A DNA stretch of 64,000 bases, from positions 11,690,856-11,754,855 of the forward strand of contig NC_060884.1 of the NCBI RefSeq assembly GCF_014805685.1, given 5' to 3'. Position 1 is the stretch's first letter; every line of letters starts with the position of its first letter. Position numbers and translations under genes: made by a program. The notes beneath the pieces are model-generated. The model saw only the letters and a program-made list of their open reading frames with translations. It was not told the origin of the DNA and made no database searches. Below are positions 38,401-49,800 of the stretch, piece by piece. The stretch is from Silurus meridionalis (taxonomy: Eukaryota > Chordata > Actinopteri > Siluriformes > Siluridae).

Positions 38401-39152
38401 CAGGGAGATCTTCCTTGCCACTGGTTTGCTCATAAGGGATAAACGTATAGGCACTAACATATACATTCAAACTGTATAATCTAGTTATCTCTGTAAAGCT
38501 GCTTTGGGACAATGTCCAATGTTCAAAGCGCAATCCAAATCAAACTGAATTGAATTGGGTATTCCACTGACAGATTACCGGCTTTACCGCTCAAGATTGA
38601 GTTGTAAACGCTGTTGGATTATGGAAAAACACCAGCTACACCGCGTATAACTCGGACAGGACGAAGAAGTTAAAAACGCCGGTTATTAGGGCATCGTAGT
38701 GAACATTACTTGGAAGGGTCTACTGCGCAACTAGCTCGCGTCTCAGAACTTCACCGGAATGGCTACCAATTAGCTGCTAACCGCTAACCTGGCTAGTTGT
38801 GTAAATCCGCACGGAGAGAAGGGAATCCCTCATTAAGACTAAATTAAATATACCATTGGTAAAAGTCACATTTTAACTCACGACTAAGTGCCGAGTCAAA
38901 AGTCAACCAGGAAGAAATGGAAGTAGTGGTTAGCGGCGGACGACTAAATGAGTGAGCTTGGCTGCCCATGCTAACGCGAACGCTCGCTAGGCTAACAACG
39001 CCGCTCGCGGTACCGCCGTCAGCGCCGCGTCCCCGCGCCGCCAGCCAGCCGGCCGGCCATCCTGTTTACCCCCGCCACCCCGATAACCTAACAAGGAATT
39101 TAAATCAACAAGAACGACCTTTCAGAGCCTCGAGAAGGGTGTCGATCTCCAT
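30923..39152 (-). CDS. ppp4r2: ppp4r2, protein phosphatase 4 regulatory subunit 2 (complete, nine coding exons)
   Basis: PPP4R2 is a regulatory subunit of the Ser/Thr phosphatase PP4 (with PPP4C and PPP4R3), known for roles at centrosomes, in gamma-H2AX removal and in snRNP assembly. Coding exons: 39152-39119, 37899-37818, 36704-36534, 33416-33323, 32706-32669, 32584-32510, 32355-32215, 32025-31721, 31215-30923. All have GT-AG borders, and phases add to 1233 nt, 410 residues (human 417). The conserved N-terminal domain (residues 1 to about 140) shows [40 protein letters not shown] and [21 protein letters not shown] Ser-rich linker contains [10 protein letters not shown] and KRLKFS. The acidic tail ends [10 protein letters not shown], as in human. 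The start is the first ATG beside a CpG-rich promoter. Introns hold a hAT element and a LINE-tail repeat. The gene converges on pdzrn3. Confidence 0.96.
31721..32025 (-). CDS. ppp4r2: ppp4r2 coding exon 8
   Basis: 305 nt, acceptor GTTTTTCAG, donor GTATCA. Encodes the acidic region starting [20 protein letters not shown] with [20 protein letters not shown]. Confidence 0.94.
32215..32355 (-). CDS. ppp4r2: ppp4r2 coding exon 7
   Basis: 141 nt, acceptor TTCCTCAG, donor GTATAT. Encodes [20 protein letters not shown] through HSISVG. A (GA)n tract lies 23 bp upstream of it. Confidence 0.92.
32379..32413. repeat. (GA)n microsatellite in ppp4r2 intron
   Basis: About 17 AG units. On the transcribed strand it is a CT tract just upstream of the exon 7 acceptor and may serve as the polypyrimidine tract. 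Confidence 0.93.
32510..32584 (-). CDS. ppp4r2: ppp4r2 coding exon 6
   Basis: 75 nt, acceptor TTCTCAG, donor GTAAAT. Encodes [20 protein letters not shown] then IFTER, which fits the human NRMNGVMFPG segment. Confidence 0.92.
32669..32706 (-). CDS. ppp4r2: ppp4r2 coding exon 5
   Basis: 38 nt, acceptor TTTTCCCAG, donor GTAAGT. Encodes [13 protein letters not shown]. Confidence 0.93.
33323..33416 (-). CDS. ppp4r2: ppp4r2 coding exon 4
   Basis: 94 nt, acceptor CCCAG, donor GTAAGT. Encodes [20 protein letters not shown] then [11 protein letters not shown]. Confidence 0.95.
33898..33962 (+). repeat. LINE-tail-like interspersed repeat (short copy)
   Basis: AAAGCTGCTTTGAGACAATG, AAAGCGCTATACAAATAAAC and a TTGACTTGAC tail. 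The same sequence ends the repeats at 38315, 58060 and 59968. Confidence 0.7.
33963..36533. other. ppp4r2 intron 3, remainder
   Basis: No exon-like frame. Bases 34430-34860 and 35150-35600 are GC-richer and may be old insertions, but I cannot assign a family. A 22-base A-run sits at 36501-36522, near the donor. Confidence 0.45.
36534..36704 (-). CDS. ppp4r2: ppp4r2 coding exon 3
   Basis: 171 nt, acceptor TTTTGCAG, donor GTGAGT. Encodes [20 protein letters not shown] through IVNGYNG. A hAT element ends only about 20 bp upstream of the acceptor. Confidence 0.95.
36733..37685 (+). mobile_element. hAT-type DNA transposon, deletion derivative, with 8-bp target duplication
   Basis: The ends are TAGGGGTGGG and CCCAGCCCTA, imperfect inverted repeats. 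The flanks are GTAAGCGG at 36725-36732 and again at 37686-37693, an exact 8-bp duplication as expected for hAT. Inside, on the plus strand, broken frames give [33 protein letters not shown] and [18 protein letters not shown], matching the RNase-H-like core of hAT/ZBED transposases. N- and C-terminal thirds are missing, so it is non-autonomous. Both ends carry AATCGATT-like subterminal repeats. Confidence 0.92.
37818..37899 (-). CDS. ppp4r2: ppp4r2 coding exon 2
   Basis: 82 nt, acceptor CTCCTCAG, donor GTAAGT. Encodes [20 protein letters not shown] then VAKTGET. Confidence 0.94.
38315..38557 (+). repeat. LINE-tail-like interspersed repeat in ppp4r2 intron 1
   Basis: GGACATTCGGCGTCACCCAG, TCTGGTTCCTCTCAAGGTTT, CTTGCCACTGGTTTGCTCAT and GTAAAGCTGCTTTGGGACAA occur in this order, ending with a TGAATTGAATTG tail. 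The longer copy at 58060-58533 has the same order. Confidence 0.75.
39119..39152 (-). CDS. ppp4r2: ppp4r2 coding exon 1
   Basis: 34 nt encoding [11 protein letters not shown] plus one base. The donor is G|GTCGTT, weaker than usual. The sequence is GC-rich. Confidence 0.88.
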
Positions 39153-39259
39153 GTTTCCGACAGCGGGACTCCACAACGACGCGACGTGCTAATGGCTGAT
39201 GTTAAGAGGGGAAAAGCGGAGGAAAAAAAAAAAAAAAAAAAAATTCAATATGGCGCTCG

Positions 39260-39267
39260 TGACGTCA
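39260..39267. promoter_or_regulatory. ppp4r2: CRE palindrome TGACGTCA
   Basis: A full consensus CREB/ATF site lies about 110 bp upstream of the ppp4r2 start codon. Next to it at 39248-39256 is a YY1-like ATATGGCGC. Motif-based inference. Confidence 0.6.
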
Positions 39268-39718
39268 CCGGCGTAAAGCGGCCGGTGTTTAGTACTCCAT
39301 AGTATCCTACGTTAGTCTGACCTTTACCCTTTATTACTATTCCGCTGATGCACTACTTTGTGTTTTTTTGGAACGTTTTAATTGACTGTTTTGTTTACAT
39401 TCGTTAGTTTTCTATAATGGTTAGCACTTTAACTGTATTTATGCATTATCCATTACGCGCTTGATGAATAAATGCTTAAGGATATTTGGTCAGGTGTTGC
39501 TTCTATAACAGCAGCTCCGACAGTAGTTCCGGCTGTAATCCAAAATCATTAATCTTTATGCGCGCTCGCTAATATGTTAGATTATGTTTCGTGTAAATAG
39601 GTTCACAAATACTGTTATATAAGTAAGAACCATTGACATACTAACACTTTGTCGGATGTTGGAACAAAAAATGTTTCAAGCACTTTGTAATAGTATTTTT
39701 TATGCCATAGTACATTCC

Positions 39719-40395
39719 CCCTCTTCTTCTGGCTGCTCCTGTTAGGGGTCGCTACAGTCGATCGTCCATCTCTATACCACCCTGTCCTTTACATCTGCCT
39801 TTTTCAAACCAACCAACCGCATTTCTTATCTTACCACATCCATAAACGTCCCCCTTGGCCTTCCTCTTTTCCACCTGCCTGACGGCTCCATTCTCAGAAT
39901 TCATCTACCGATATACCCCGTGTCCCTCCTCCGGACATGATCAAACCATCGCAATCATGCCTCTCTTACCTTGTCTCCACCTGCGTAGTCCTTCTAATAA
40001 ACTAATTTCTCATCCTGTCCATTGTCGTCACTCCCAATGATAATCGCAGCATCTTCACCATTGCTAGCTCCAGCTCCACTTCCTGTCTTTCAGTCAATGC
40101 CACGGTCTCTAAACTATACATCCAAACTAACATCGCAGGTCTCACCTCTCTTCGCCACTCTTCTCCACCCTGCCTGCACTCCTTTCTTCACTTTAACAAA
40201 CTGTCCATTACTGCGAACAGTCGATCCCAGGTATTCAAACTTCAAGCACAGTACATTCATGAACAACCCAAACAAACCTTGTCCTCTAAAAATCACTGTC
40301 CCCCATGCATAAGATCTCAGAGACCCATCACTGGCTAATAATGCTGTGAGTGATAGGTGATTGAGAGCAGCATCCTGCTCATCCAAAAAGCCTGA
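39719..40395 (-). pseudogene. LINE 3' fragment with reverse-transcriptase C-terminal region
   Basis: Broken minus-strand frames include KFEYLGSTVRSNGQ and VQAGWRRVAKR, known from the end of a widespread fish LINE reverse transcriptase (RTE-like; assignment from memory). The 3' end near 39721 reads AGCGACCCCTAACAGGAGCA in reverse. A sister copy is at 46303-46745. Confidence 0.75.
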
Positions 40396-40399
40396 TCAG

Positions 40400-40990
40400 T
40401 TTTGCTACCATGGACTCACTAGGGGTGGAAGTCACAACATCTTTCTGTTGCACCACTCGACTGCCCAAGGTCTTTAAATTTGAGAACGGAATGTTTATAG
40501 CTGCTATAACATATCTGATAACACAATGTAAGGTTACACAAATTAACCATGTAAGGACAATAATAAAAATGTACCGCTCAGGATATGTATTTGATAGGAG
40601 ATAATTCAAAGCATTTATAATTTGCCTGACCAGCTATCAAATAGCATGTTTAGCTAGTCAAGATCGTAGACTATATGTGATAGCTATTAAACCAGCTTCC
40701 TTAGTACTTGAATAAATCATTAAATGTTTTTTTTCTATTTGGCATATTTTGTTCACCACAACGTTTCATCAAATAGTAATTGTATCAGTAGATCAAAAAC
40801 TAGTTTTTTGCTACAAGCACTTACAAACTGCCAATAATGGTCTACCAGTAAGATCAACTCAGCTGGGGTTTTTCCAGGCAGCTGCTCAAACCGAGCAACA
40901 TTTTCCAGCAACAATGTTCATAATTATGACCAGTCACGAAAAAACAAACAAAAAAATGTAATTAACAAAACAAAAGGATGGAAAAATGCT
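40400..40990. other. Intergenic, nothing recognised
   Basis: AT-rich DNA between the LINE fragment and the inferred end of gxylt2. It contains only chance frames. Confidence 0.5.
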
Positions 40991-43674
40991 TTTCTTTTAT
41001 TACATTTCTGACATGCACTGACATCTCTGATTAAAAAAACAAAAAAACCTCAGAAATATTTCATTGTATGTTTCAGAATGCTCCAATTCATCAGCAATGA
41101 GATGATGCTGGAAACCAGTCCCAGATAAGAATAGCACACTGTCCTGATGTGCATTTACATCATATTATTTACAACACTTTTTTATAGGCCTTAAAATAAA
41201 AATATGTATAAGCATGATCAATATAAAGATCGAAATATGATAGCAAGCAAATATCACAGGATATTTAGCAGATAAGTGTTTATGGTTACTTGTTATTTCT
41301 GTAAATCTGGTGTTCAGACAGGGTTAATTTGGTGATCTGACACAGGAAAATGCAATGTAACATAAAAAAATTTAAATGTGTTTTTATTTTTAAAACTCTT
41401 TCTAAAATTCCCTGAAACACATTTAACCTTTTAAACATCTGATACGGTTAGCATGTAGGGTGAAATGTATTGGTACTGTATTCTTAGTTATACCTTTGAC
41501 AAGGCTAGAACACTTGACTAAAAAAAACCTGCTGCCCCAGAGCTGTTTTAACTGTCTAGCATTCATCTCTCTTTAGATAAAGCATAGGCAAATACACGAG
41601 ACGTGAGAATTTTCAAACCCCCAATCAGGAAAATACAAAAAAAAAAAAAAAAGCAAAAACAACAAAATAAAAAAACCCACCTACTCGATGAACTCAAGGT
41701 AATCTTTACAACTATGATTTCCTTTCCGGTTTGTGCCATGACGTCGACTCCACATGGCTCGGCTCAACATCACAAGTAAACAAAATAGCACTGCTTATCT
41801 TTAATCGAATGATGCTGTATGAATTTTCTTTAGATTAAACATACAGACAAATTTGATAAATCTCAAACACTGACTACACAGTTTGCTGTTCTGAAAAAGA
41901 AAATACACCTCACTCAGTTATATGGCTAGCGTGTTGCTTACAAAAGAAGAACATGGCAACCTGACTTCGTATATGTTGAATGTACCGAGTTTTAAAATGG
42001 CGTTGTTATGAGGTAAACCACAAAGCACAAATCTTACTGCACCACAATCAAAGGGCAACCAAAATGGCATTGTGGGTAAGGTACTAAAACCTTTGGCTAA
42101 AATGAAAACAGACCAACATTTCAATGCAAGAAAATCATGAGGAATTTCACAAAGAAATGGAAAATCTCGTGTTAATTATAAACATTATTAAGGGAAATCG
42201 TTTCCTCCATCAGGCATCTACTGGGACCGCAAGCATTAAAACCAACCTCATGTTACTGTTAGAATTAGGAATAAGTAATTAATGTACTCCCTAAAATGGA
42301 TTTAATATAAAATAAATGATTTACCCATATACATAACCCACAAGAACACATCAGAAATGTTCAATAGAATCTTGACTTGAAGAGACACGTGCCACGTAGA
42401 CAACGATCCACATATTATAAATGCAGCACATTTCAGGGGAATGATGATTAATGATCAGTGAGCCTGTGCAGAACATCACACAACCTTGAAAAGGGCACAG
42501 AGCAGAAAATCACTCCGGAGCGACTCAGAAGACTGATATATATATATTTTTTTGTTCTTTATCGGTTCTTGCCACAAGATGGAAATAATAGCGCAAATGT
42601 CTTGTAATAGTGCTGCCGCATTAGCGGTATATTAGTTTCCAAAAGCAATTTCACTGCCACATTTTATGCCTCGTAAAAGCGCACGTGAGGTCAAATCTGT
42701 GTCTTGTCCAATTTGAAAAGCATGCATTTCAGGTGAAAACATGGAGGGTCTTTTTTTTTGGTTGCTGTTAAAAAAACCCCAGACAATATTGTATTTTTAG
42801 TTATATTATATTACTGTCATGGGCTTTTCTGCTGAGTCTGTACCATATTATAATCATAGTACAGTATAACGATTTCACATTATTTACGGTTTAAGGCATG
42901 AGCAATGCTGTTTGTAGACTTGGTGTATATTACCAGGATTTTAGTTCATGTGGTAAATGGCAAACACAATGTGACTACTAAAATGAATAAAAGTAGGCCA
43001 TTATCAGGCAATAAAATCACCCAGTTCTACAATGCTGCCTCCAGGCAACACCAACTGGCATTTGCTTGATTCTAAAACATTATCACTGAATAGGAACATT
43101 GCACATTCAAGTGCTATACCACCCGTCTCTTGCCTCTGTCTGACCCCACAGTCTGTTGCATTTTGAGGTCTTTGTGTTTGCCAAGCTTGTGCTAAGCAGT
43201 TATCTTTATATTCTTTGCAACAAGAGTAAAAACTAATAACGGAGTGTGCAATCTGTCGCTCTGTTACACTGTGTAAGAGGAACATGTTTCTATTTTATCA
43301 CCATCTTCTCGAAAAAGAAATCCTGCTAAACTCATTCAACATTTACTAGGTTACTAGGTAACCATTTGGACTGTCCTTTTTACCCCCAAATACTCTTACT
43401 CTTGAGTGGTTCAGTTCTTTTAAGAGCAACGCCCTTCATCAGGTACCAAGCTGCCATTTAATCCATAATAACCACTGCTGAAAACCCCAGTCTATCCAAA
43501 AAGCTCTGCATCATCCTTCCCAGATAAAGAACACTGGTCAGGGAACCACACAGAGTTCTTGGTATTGCACATGATCCATAAAAAAAGGAAGAAAAAAAAA
43601 AAAAAAAAAAGACACCACTGGATTTGGAGAATCAGCTCTTCTCCTTGTCATCGATCAACTGCATACACTCTAGT
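40990..43674 (-). other. gxylt2: gxylt2 3' untranslated region (inferred, long)
   Basis: Unique, frame-free DNA follows the stop codon. A candidate AATAAA on the minus strand (41001-40996) is followed by a GT-rich stretch. This would make a ~2.7 kb 3'UTR. A-runs occur at 41636-41652 and 43589-43609. The extent is unproven. Confidence 0.3.
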
Positions 43675-43863
43675 TCAGCGACGTTGTCTGCGTGGCAGGC
43701 GTGCGTGGCGAACCACTTTTTGCTCAAACACGGCCTTCATGGTCTTCTCGATCTGCTTTAGGAACACCTGAGGAACTCTGCCACATAGCGTGTTGACCGT
43801 GTCCAAGAATTTGGTCTGGAGAGGATAAAACAAGGACTGGAACAGGTTTTCTTCAACAGGATA
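43675..43863 (-). CDS. gxylt2: gxylt2 last coding exon
   Basis: 189 nt, acceptor TTTTTTTTTCCAG. Encodes [40 protein letters not shown] and a strongly basic end, [11 protein letters not shown], then TGA. The frame is fixed by the previous exon. Confidence 0.9.
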   Translation of the reverse strand, partial: YPVEENLFQSLFYPLQTKFLDTVNTLCGRVPQVFLKQIEKTMKAVFEQKVVRHARLPRRQRR

Positions 43864-46800
43864 CTGGAAAAAAAAATGAAAATGAATAGGATCATCTCAG
43901 GGTGTGATAACAGAGGTTAATATGCATAAGCAAGTAACAAAACACAATGCATTTCACATAAAGGTCTCTATATTAGGAACATACACCTGTTCGATCAAAA
44001 AATTAACCAGTCATGTAGCAATAGTGCAATGCATAAAATCATGCAGACAAGGATCAATTGCTTCAGTTCATATAAAAATATCAGAATATGAATCACTAAA
44101 TTGGTTGGATGGTTGACAAAGTCAACTGTAAAGGCCGCGGTCACACTAAACATTTCGATCTATTGATTCGTATTCAAACCAAGCGAATGATAAAATGCAT
44201 GTTGCTGTACCCGAAAGTTTGGTGACCTGCGAATTAGTTGACTGATAGTAGATGTATATGTAACGGCATGACCTTCATGAAATACAAGATGAAGATACAC
44301 TAAGTATAGTCCAGTTTTACATATCACCTCTTTAAAATAATATAAATGCAACATTCTGGGGGGAAAAAAAGGTTTGCAGTGTCATTGTTGCATTAACAGA
44401 TGGTACATTTTAACATCTGGCTGCCGCCCATTTTCGCAGCAGCTGTCCGAAAGTCTAGCGTGACCGCAGTTTAACTGACGTAGCCACTCTGTACAAACAT
44501 CTCAGAATGTCTGAGAAACCCAACTTTGAGGTGGATAAACTACAATAAAAGAAGACCACATTAGATTCCAGTCTTGTCAGACAGAAGAAGGAATCTGAGG
44601 CTACAGTGGGCACAAGCTCACCCAAACTGGACGGCTAAATATTAACAATTAAACTCCAATTCTCATGTTCGAAGTAAACATTAACTGAAACTCTGCATGA
44701 TTTTATCCGTTTTGTGCTGCTACCACATGATTGCTTGACATTTTCCTTGTATTGCACTGGCACATGAGAAAAGATGAGGAAACAGAGCATTAGTGCTATA
44801 AAGACACCCATAAAGCACATGAAGAGAGAGATGACTCACATCATGTATAGAATCATACACCACTTTAAAAGCCGGCTGCTTGTCGTCGTGGTAAACGCCA
44901 CGGTTGCCATGGAGAATGGATACACCCTCTTCCTCTGCCCCCTTGCAGTTGCTGCCATACATGCAGTGATCAGGCCTGTAGTTCCACTGGCACGGAAATG
45001 TATATAGGCATTCTGTAAAAGCACACATACAGTATGTTAAAATATGTTTAATTATAAATTAAAATAAATGAAAAAGCTAAAAATAAAAGATATGCATGCA
45101 CACAAAGCATTGGCACCAAAACCTTAAATGGTACGGATATTTGAATATGGTACTTAATGGTTCTTATATTTTTCAAAGAATGCATTTAGTAAGTGTTCTA
45201 AAAATAGACAATATCTGCAATATTAGCAGAAAAAGTGCATTATGTATAGCGTAATATGCAAGGAATACCGCGACGGGCTCTGATGATAAACAAAACAATG
45301 CACACTGGAGGCCTCTCATTATAGCGAGGAAACTGAAAATAATACCGAGACGAAGGTGCTTACAGCAGAGATTTGTTTTATGTTAAAGGTTTCCCAGAAA
45401 AAATCCCTCCATCAATGATTTAAAAAAAAATGACCTTGTTAAAGAACAACCTCATTTTAAACGTGTTTATTAGTCTTAGATTGTGTGGTGCGTTTGAGGT
45501 ACACAAGCCAATGTATACCTGCTGTCACTATAGAAACAACAGCTATAGAAAGAAATATAGAATATGTTACAGATGGAAATACCTGTACTGTACCTGTACT
45601 ACCTGTATCAGATTTCAAGCATTCTATCATGCTGCTATAGGGGGAAAAAATAGTGATGACATGACCAAATGACATGACCATTGCAATTTAGAATGTTTTT
45701 TTCCATCATATTTCATAGCGATTCACAAACCATTGTTCATTATTTAAACGAACACGGCAATCATTTTATCTATTTAGTTCAGAGGGGCCCGATTTTTTTT
45801 TCTCAATGAAGAACCAAAAAATATCAAACTTGTTTAAGGGCTGTGGGCTATAATTTGCATGATATCAAAATATTCATTATATTCAAATGAAAAGGTGCCA
45901 CATGGTTCTGCTCATTTCAACAATATTTAGAAATAAATACACAAATAGAATTACTTTCTATGTTTTCACAGAAAACATTTTTTAAAGTTCAATGAAAACA
46001 ATCCGAACTGTAGTACAATTGAGTTCAGTGTTTAAGTAGAGTTTAGGTTTGCAAAACTGGCCTGATTAAAATTCACTTACATTCTCTACTTTTCTCTACT
46101 ATTTTCTATGTTGAATTAAATATTAAATTATGAATAAAAATGTATGTGGGACCCCATCCTTCTCATCTGAAAAAGCAAGGAAATGCAAAGTCTGAAAAGT
46201 GATTAGTTAAGCGAAGCAAATTTGAAGAAACATCTTTTCCTCCAGTGCTGATGCTAATGGATGTTTCCAAAAATGTTAAACATCTCCATACCGATGATTC
46301 CATATAACAACAACAACAACTTCTTTCGGCTTCTCCCATTAGGGGTCGCCACAGCGGATCATCCGTCTCCATACCCCCCCTGTCCTGTACATCTGCCTCT
46401 TTCAACCCAACTACCTGCATGTCTTTCCCTTTACCACATCCATAAACCTCTTTGTTGGTTTTCCTCTTTTCCTCCTTCCTGGTGGCTCCATCCTCAGCAT
46501 TCTCCTACCGATATTCCCCATGTCCCCCCTCTGCACATGTCCAAATCATCTCAATCTCACCTCCCTCACCTTGTCTCCTAAATGTCCTACATGCTCTGTC
46601 CCTCTAATAAACTCATTTCTAATCCTTTCCATCGTCGTCACTCCCAACAAAAACCTCAACATCTTCAGCTCTGCTACCTCCAGCTCCACCTCCTGTCTTT
46701 TACTCAATGCCACTTTCTCTAAACCATACAACATCGTATATATCAACAACTATAAGGTCTTAATATGTTAAACAACTAAAATCTTTTTTAACCAGCTTTC

Positions 46801-49800
46801 TATTACAATGAGATTATAGGACTAATATGACTATAACTTGATTCCTCAAAATCCTCAATAGCTGTTACTATAGACAAAATGTAAAATAGAAATCTTACAC
46901 ATTGAGCGCATTACAATCATTTTTTTTGCAGGTGAAATTACTAGAAAATTAACCAACACCTTCTAACAGATAAATCAGGAAAAAAAAGTAACAGTGCTTT
47001 GACACAATACTAAAATTTACCTCAGTATTGACATCATTATTGCCCAGTGCTACCAATGTTTCATACATTTAGGAACGGGATTTGTATTCTGACTGATCCT
47101 GCTCTAGTAATAAGTGTCTGTATTTAGCAAAGCTGGAACCAGTATGCAGAATACACACTTCGACACTACTTCTTCACAGATGGCATACTATATTCCTTCA
47201 CTCCAGCAGTTTAATGCAGAAGATAGTTACCAAAAAAAAGCCACAATTCAGTAAAGCATTTTATAAGCTGTTAACTGATTTAAATTATGGCAGCCACAGT
47301 GTGTGTACGTTATATTGCAAGTGGGATCTGCAGTTACACTGGGGCTCTTCAATCTTATTTGCAATGAGTCGACGTGCCTGCAGGTTACATTTCAAATGCT
47401 TGACTAGTTGTTCTTGTTCTTCAAATGAATATTAGCTGTGGCCTCCTATTTGGCTAGAATTAAAGCCTGCAGCCACATTGGCTCTGTGCAGATATGATTA
47501 AGGATCTCTAATTTATACTTACATAGCATGACTAAAAAGCACCTCAGACCACCAAAAGTAGTTAGAACAACTGCTTTTTTAAATTATGCCCCTCAGTTCA
47601 AACTGCATGTTATTCACATAATACCCGTGTGTGGGGTTATACAGCACAGAAAGTAGTATTTCTTTCGGCTTCTCCCAGAGAAAAATTAACATAAACGCAA
47701 AAAAGTATGAGGTTACCCCCTATACGCCATTTCTTTATTATTATTTAACATGGCCTAATTAATAATTACATGCTCCTAACCAACTTCTGTAACCCAAACA
47801 TAACCTCATAACAGCACAAAAAAAAACCAAAACCAAAACCAAAAACCAAAACCAAAAACCAAAAAAAAACCAAAACCTAAAAAGCATTAAGGCAATGGGA
47901 ATACACTCATCCAACATCAACAATCATTAAAAAAATATTTATCAGCTAGGTGTTACAAATGAAATGCACAAGGCTAACAATCAAGAAGTCTGACTACTTC
48001 TATTAAAACTTTTGGTAGTTTGGTGGTCAGAAACGGAAAAAAAAAAAAAAAAAGGCCATGAAAGCCATTATCTCAAAGAAGCAATTATTACTGCATATCA
48101 ATCTGAAAAAGGGGGTTATACGGCCATCTCCAAACAATATGAAATTCAGAATTTTACAGTAAAGATTGGTTGCAAATGGGTTACCATTAAACCACGTGTC
48201 AAACTTCAGTCAAAGCAAATTCAATCAAAGGTCAGACTGTTCAAAGCTCAGAGAGATATTAAGCTGCATCATGTGACCTACATGCCTCTGTAAGCACATT
48301 AAATATTCATGATCATGATAGCGCAATTAGAAAAACTACTGTCTGAATGCTCAGTAGTTCAAAATGAATCGATTTCTCCATTATTGTTTGCACGTATGTA
48401 CATAAAAAAATCCTTTGATTAATTTTTTTTTGCTAACTTCTCAATGAAATCGAACATGCTGATTGGCACAGTGCATTTATGTGTTTTTGGGTGTATTGGG
48501 TGGCATGTGTTTCTGGCCTTATTAGCTTCAAGACATACAGATATTTATTCAACAACTCTATAAAAGATCCTTTACATTCACTTGACAAAAATAGTAACAT
48601 TTTCTTGTTTTTTATCCTTAAAAATCATGTCTTTCACAGTTAGTCCTGATAAATATAGTTAGTATTAATAAAAAAAAAATTTTTGACACAATGCATCTTT
48701 AATTATTTGAGTAAATTGGCTGCATTTAAGTCTCTGCTATGCTTGTGCTCTTTTGAAACATTTTAATTCAAATATTTAAAGTTTTGTTTTTGTTGGGTTT
48801 TTTTTTGCATGAATTAACTCTTAAATCCCCAATATAACTAACACACTAATATTTTGGAACAAAGGTAAAGGGTTAAAATCTAAATCCCTCTTATAGAAGA
48901 ACACAAAACTTAAAGATAAATTCATGAACATATCAGTTCAGTATATGAACACAAATGCAACTCTGGAAGTTGTTTTTATTTTTTTAAGGAGCAGCCCAAA
49001 AAACAAAATGTCTATACAGGTTTTTTTTTTTTTTTTTTTTTTGCCACCACTGAAGTCTAACCTTCCTAAGGTTAACAAGCTTGTTTCACACATTCTTTTC
49101 ACACGTCTGAATGGCTGTTTTCTGCGCTGCTATTTTTGGCTATGCTCCATCTCGCTGACAAGCAAGCGCAAGCTGTGCCAAGTCTCCTTCACCACCACAA
49201 GTACTTAATCCTCACACCTTGCTCAGAGTTTGTCACAGTCACTCCAGAGTAGATAAGTGTTTACCCACTCACACACAGAGTCCTGAACAAACTGCTGAGG
49301 AGGTGCATTTAAAAAAATACAAAATAAAAAAATTGGGTTCACTCAGGAAAAAAAGAGCGACACGACATGTCTGTTTTTATACTCTAACAACTATATTGGT
49401 TTTCTGACAAGGGATGAAGAGCACCATGCAACCAACTGTGAATGTTTTGGCTTACATCATTGGTCTATAAAAATAGTCTATAGATGTGTTTTTCTTCTTC
49501 TTCTTCTTCTTTTTCTTCTTCTACTTCTGCTACTACTGGTGGTGTTAGCTCAGTGGTTAAAGCATTAGCTGCTGGATCGTAAGCTCACAATTTAAAACCT
49601 CTCCACCACCATCATTACTACTACTACCACTAATAAAATAATAATTAAAGCTGCAAGCAGCATTTTCAGGGGCTGAGCAGGCAGGATCTGTGAAACCTAA
49701 AAGAATCTTCAGCTTGTAACTGTATCTTTTGACCAGTACGAAACCTGTTGCATAGCCTTGTTGCCGAGATATCGCATATCCTGCGAGATTGACAAATGTG

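Larger units (their letters stand above)
38940..39290 (-). promoter_or_regulatory. ppp4r2: CpG-rich promoter region of ppp4r2
   Basis: This is the only strongly GC/CpG-rich stretch of its kind in the window. It covers exon 1, the start of intron 1 and the upstream flank. No TATA box is visible, consistent with a housekeeping promoter. A 24-base A-run at 39220-39243 lies in the 5'UTR or just upstream. Confidence 0.7.

Noticed and set aside
38968..39192. Pro/Arg-rich plus-strand frame over the ppp4r2 start
   Set aside because: CpG-rich promoter and exon 1 antisense; no independent support for a divergent gene.
47818..47878. Possible CRISPR-like or telomeric repeat
   Set aside because: Simple A-rich slippage repeat without spacers; unit is not telomeric.
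49539..49606. Possible tRNA gene
   Set aside because: Only an A-box-like head; no complete cloverleaf. More likely a SINE remnant.
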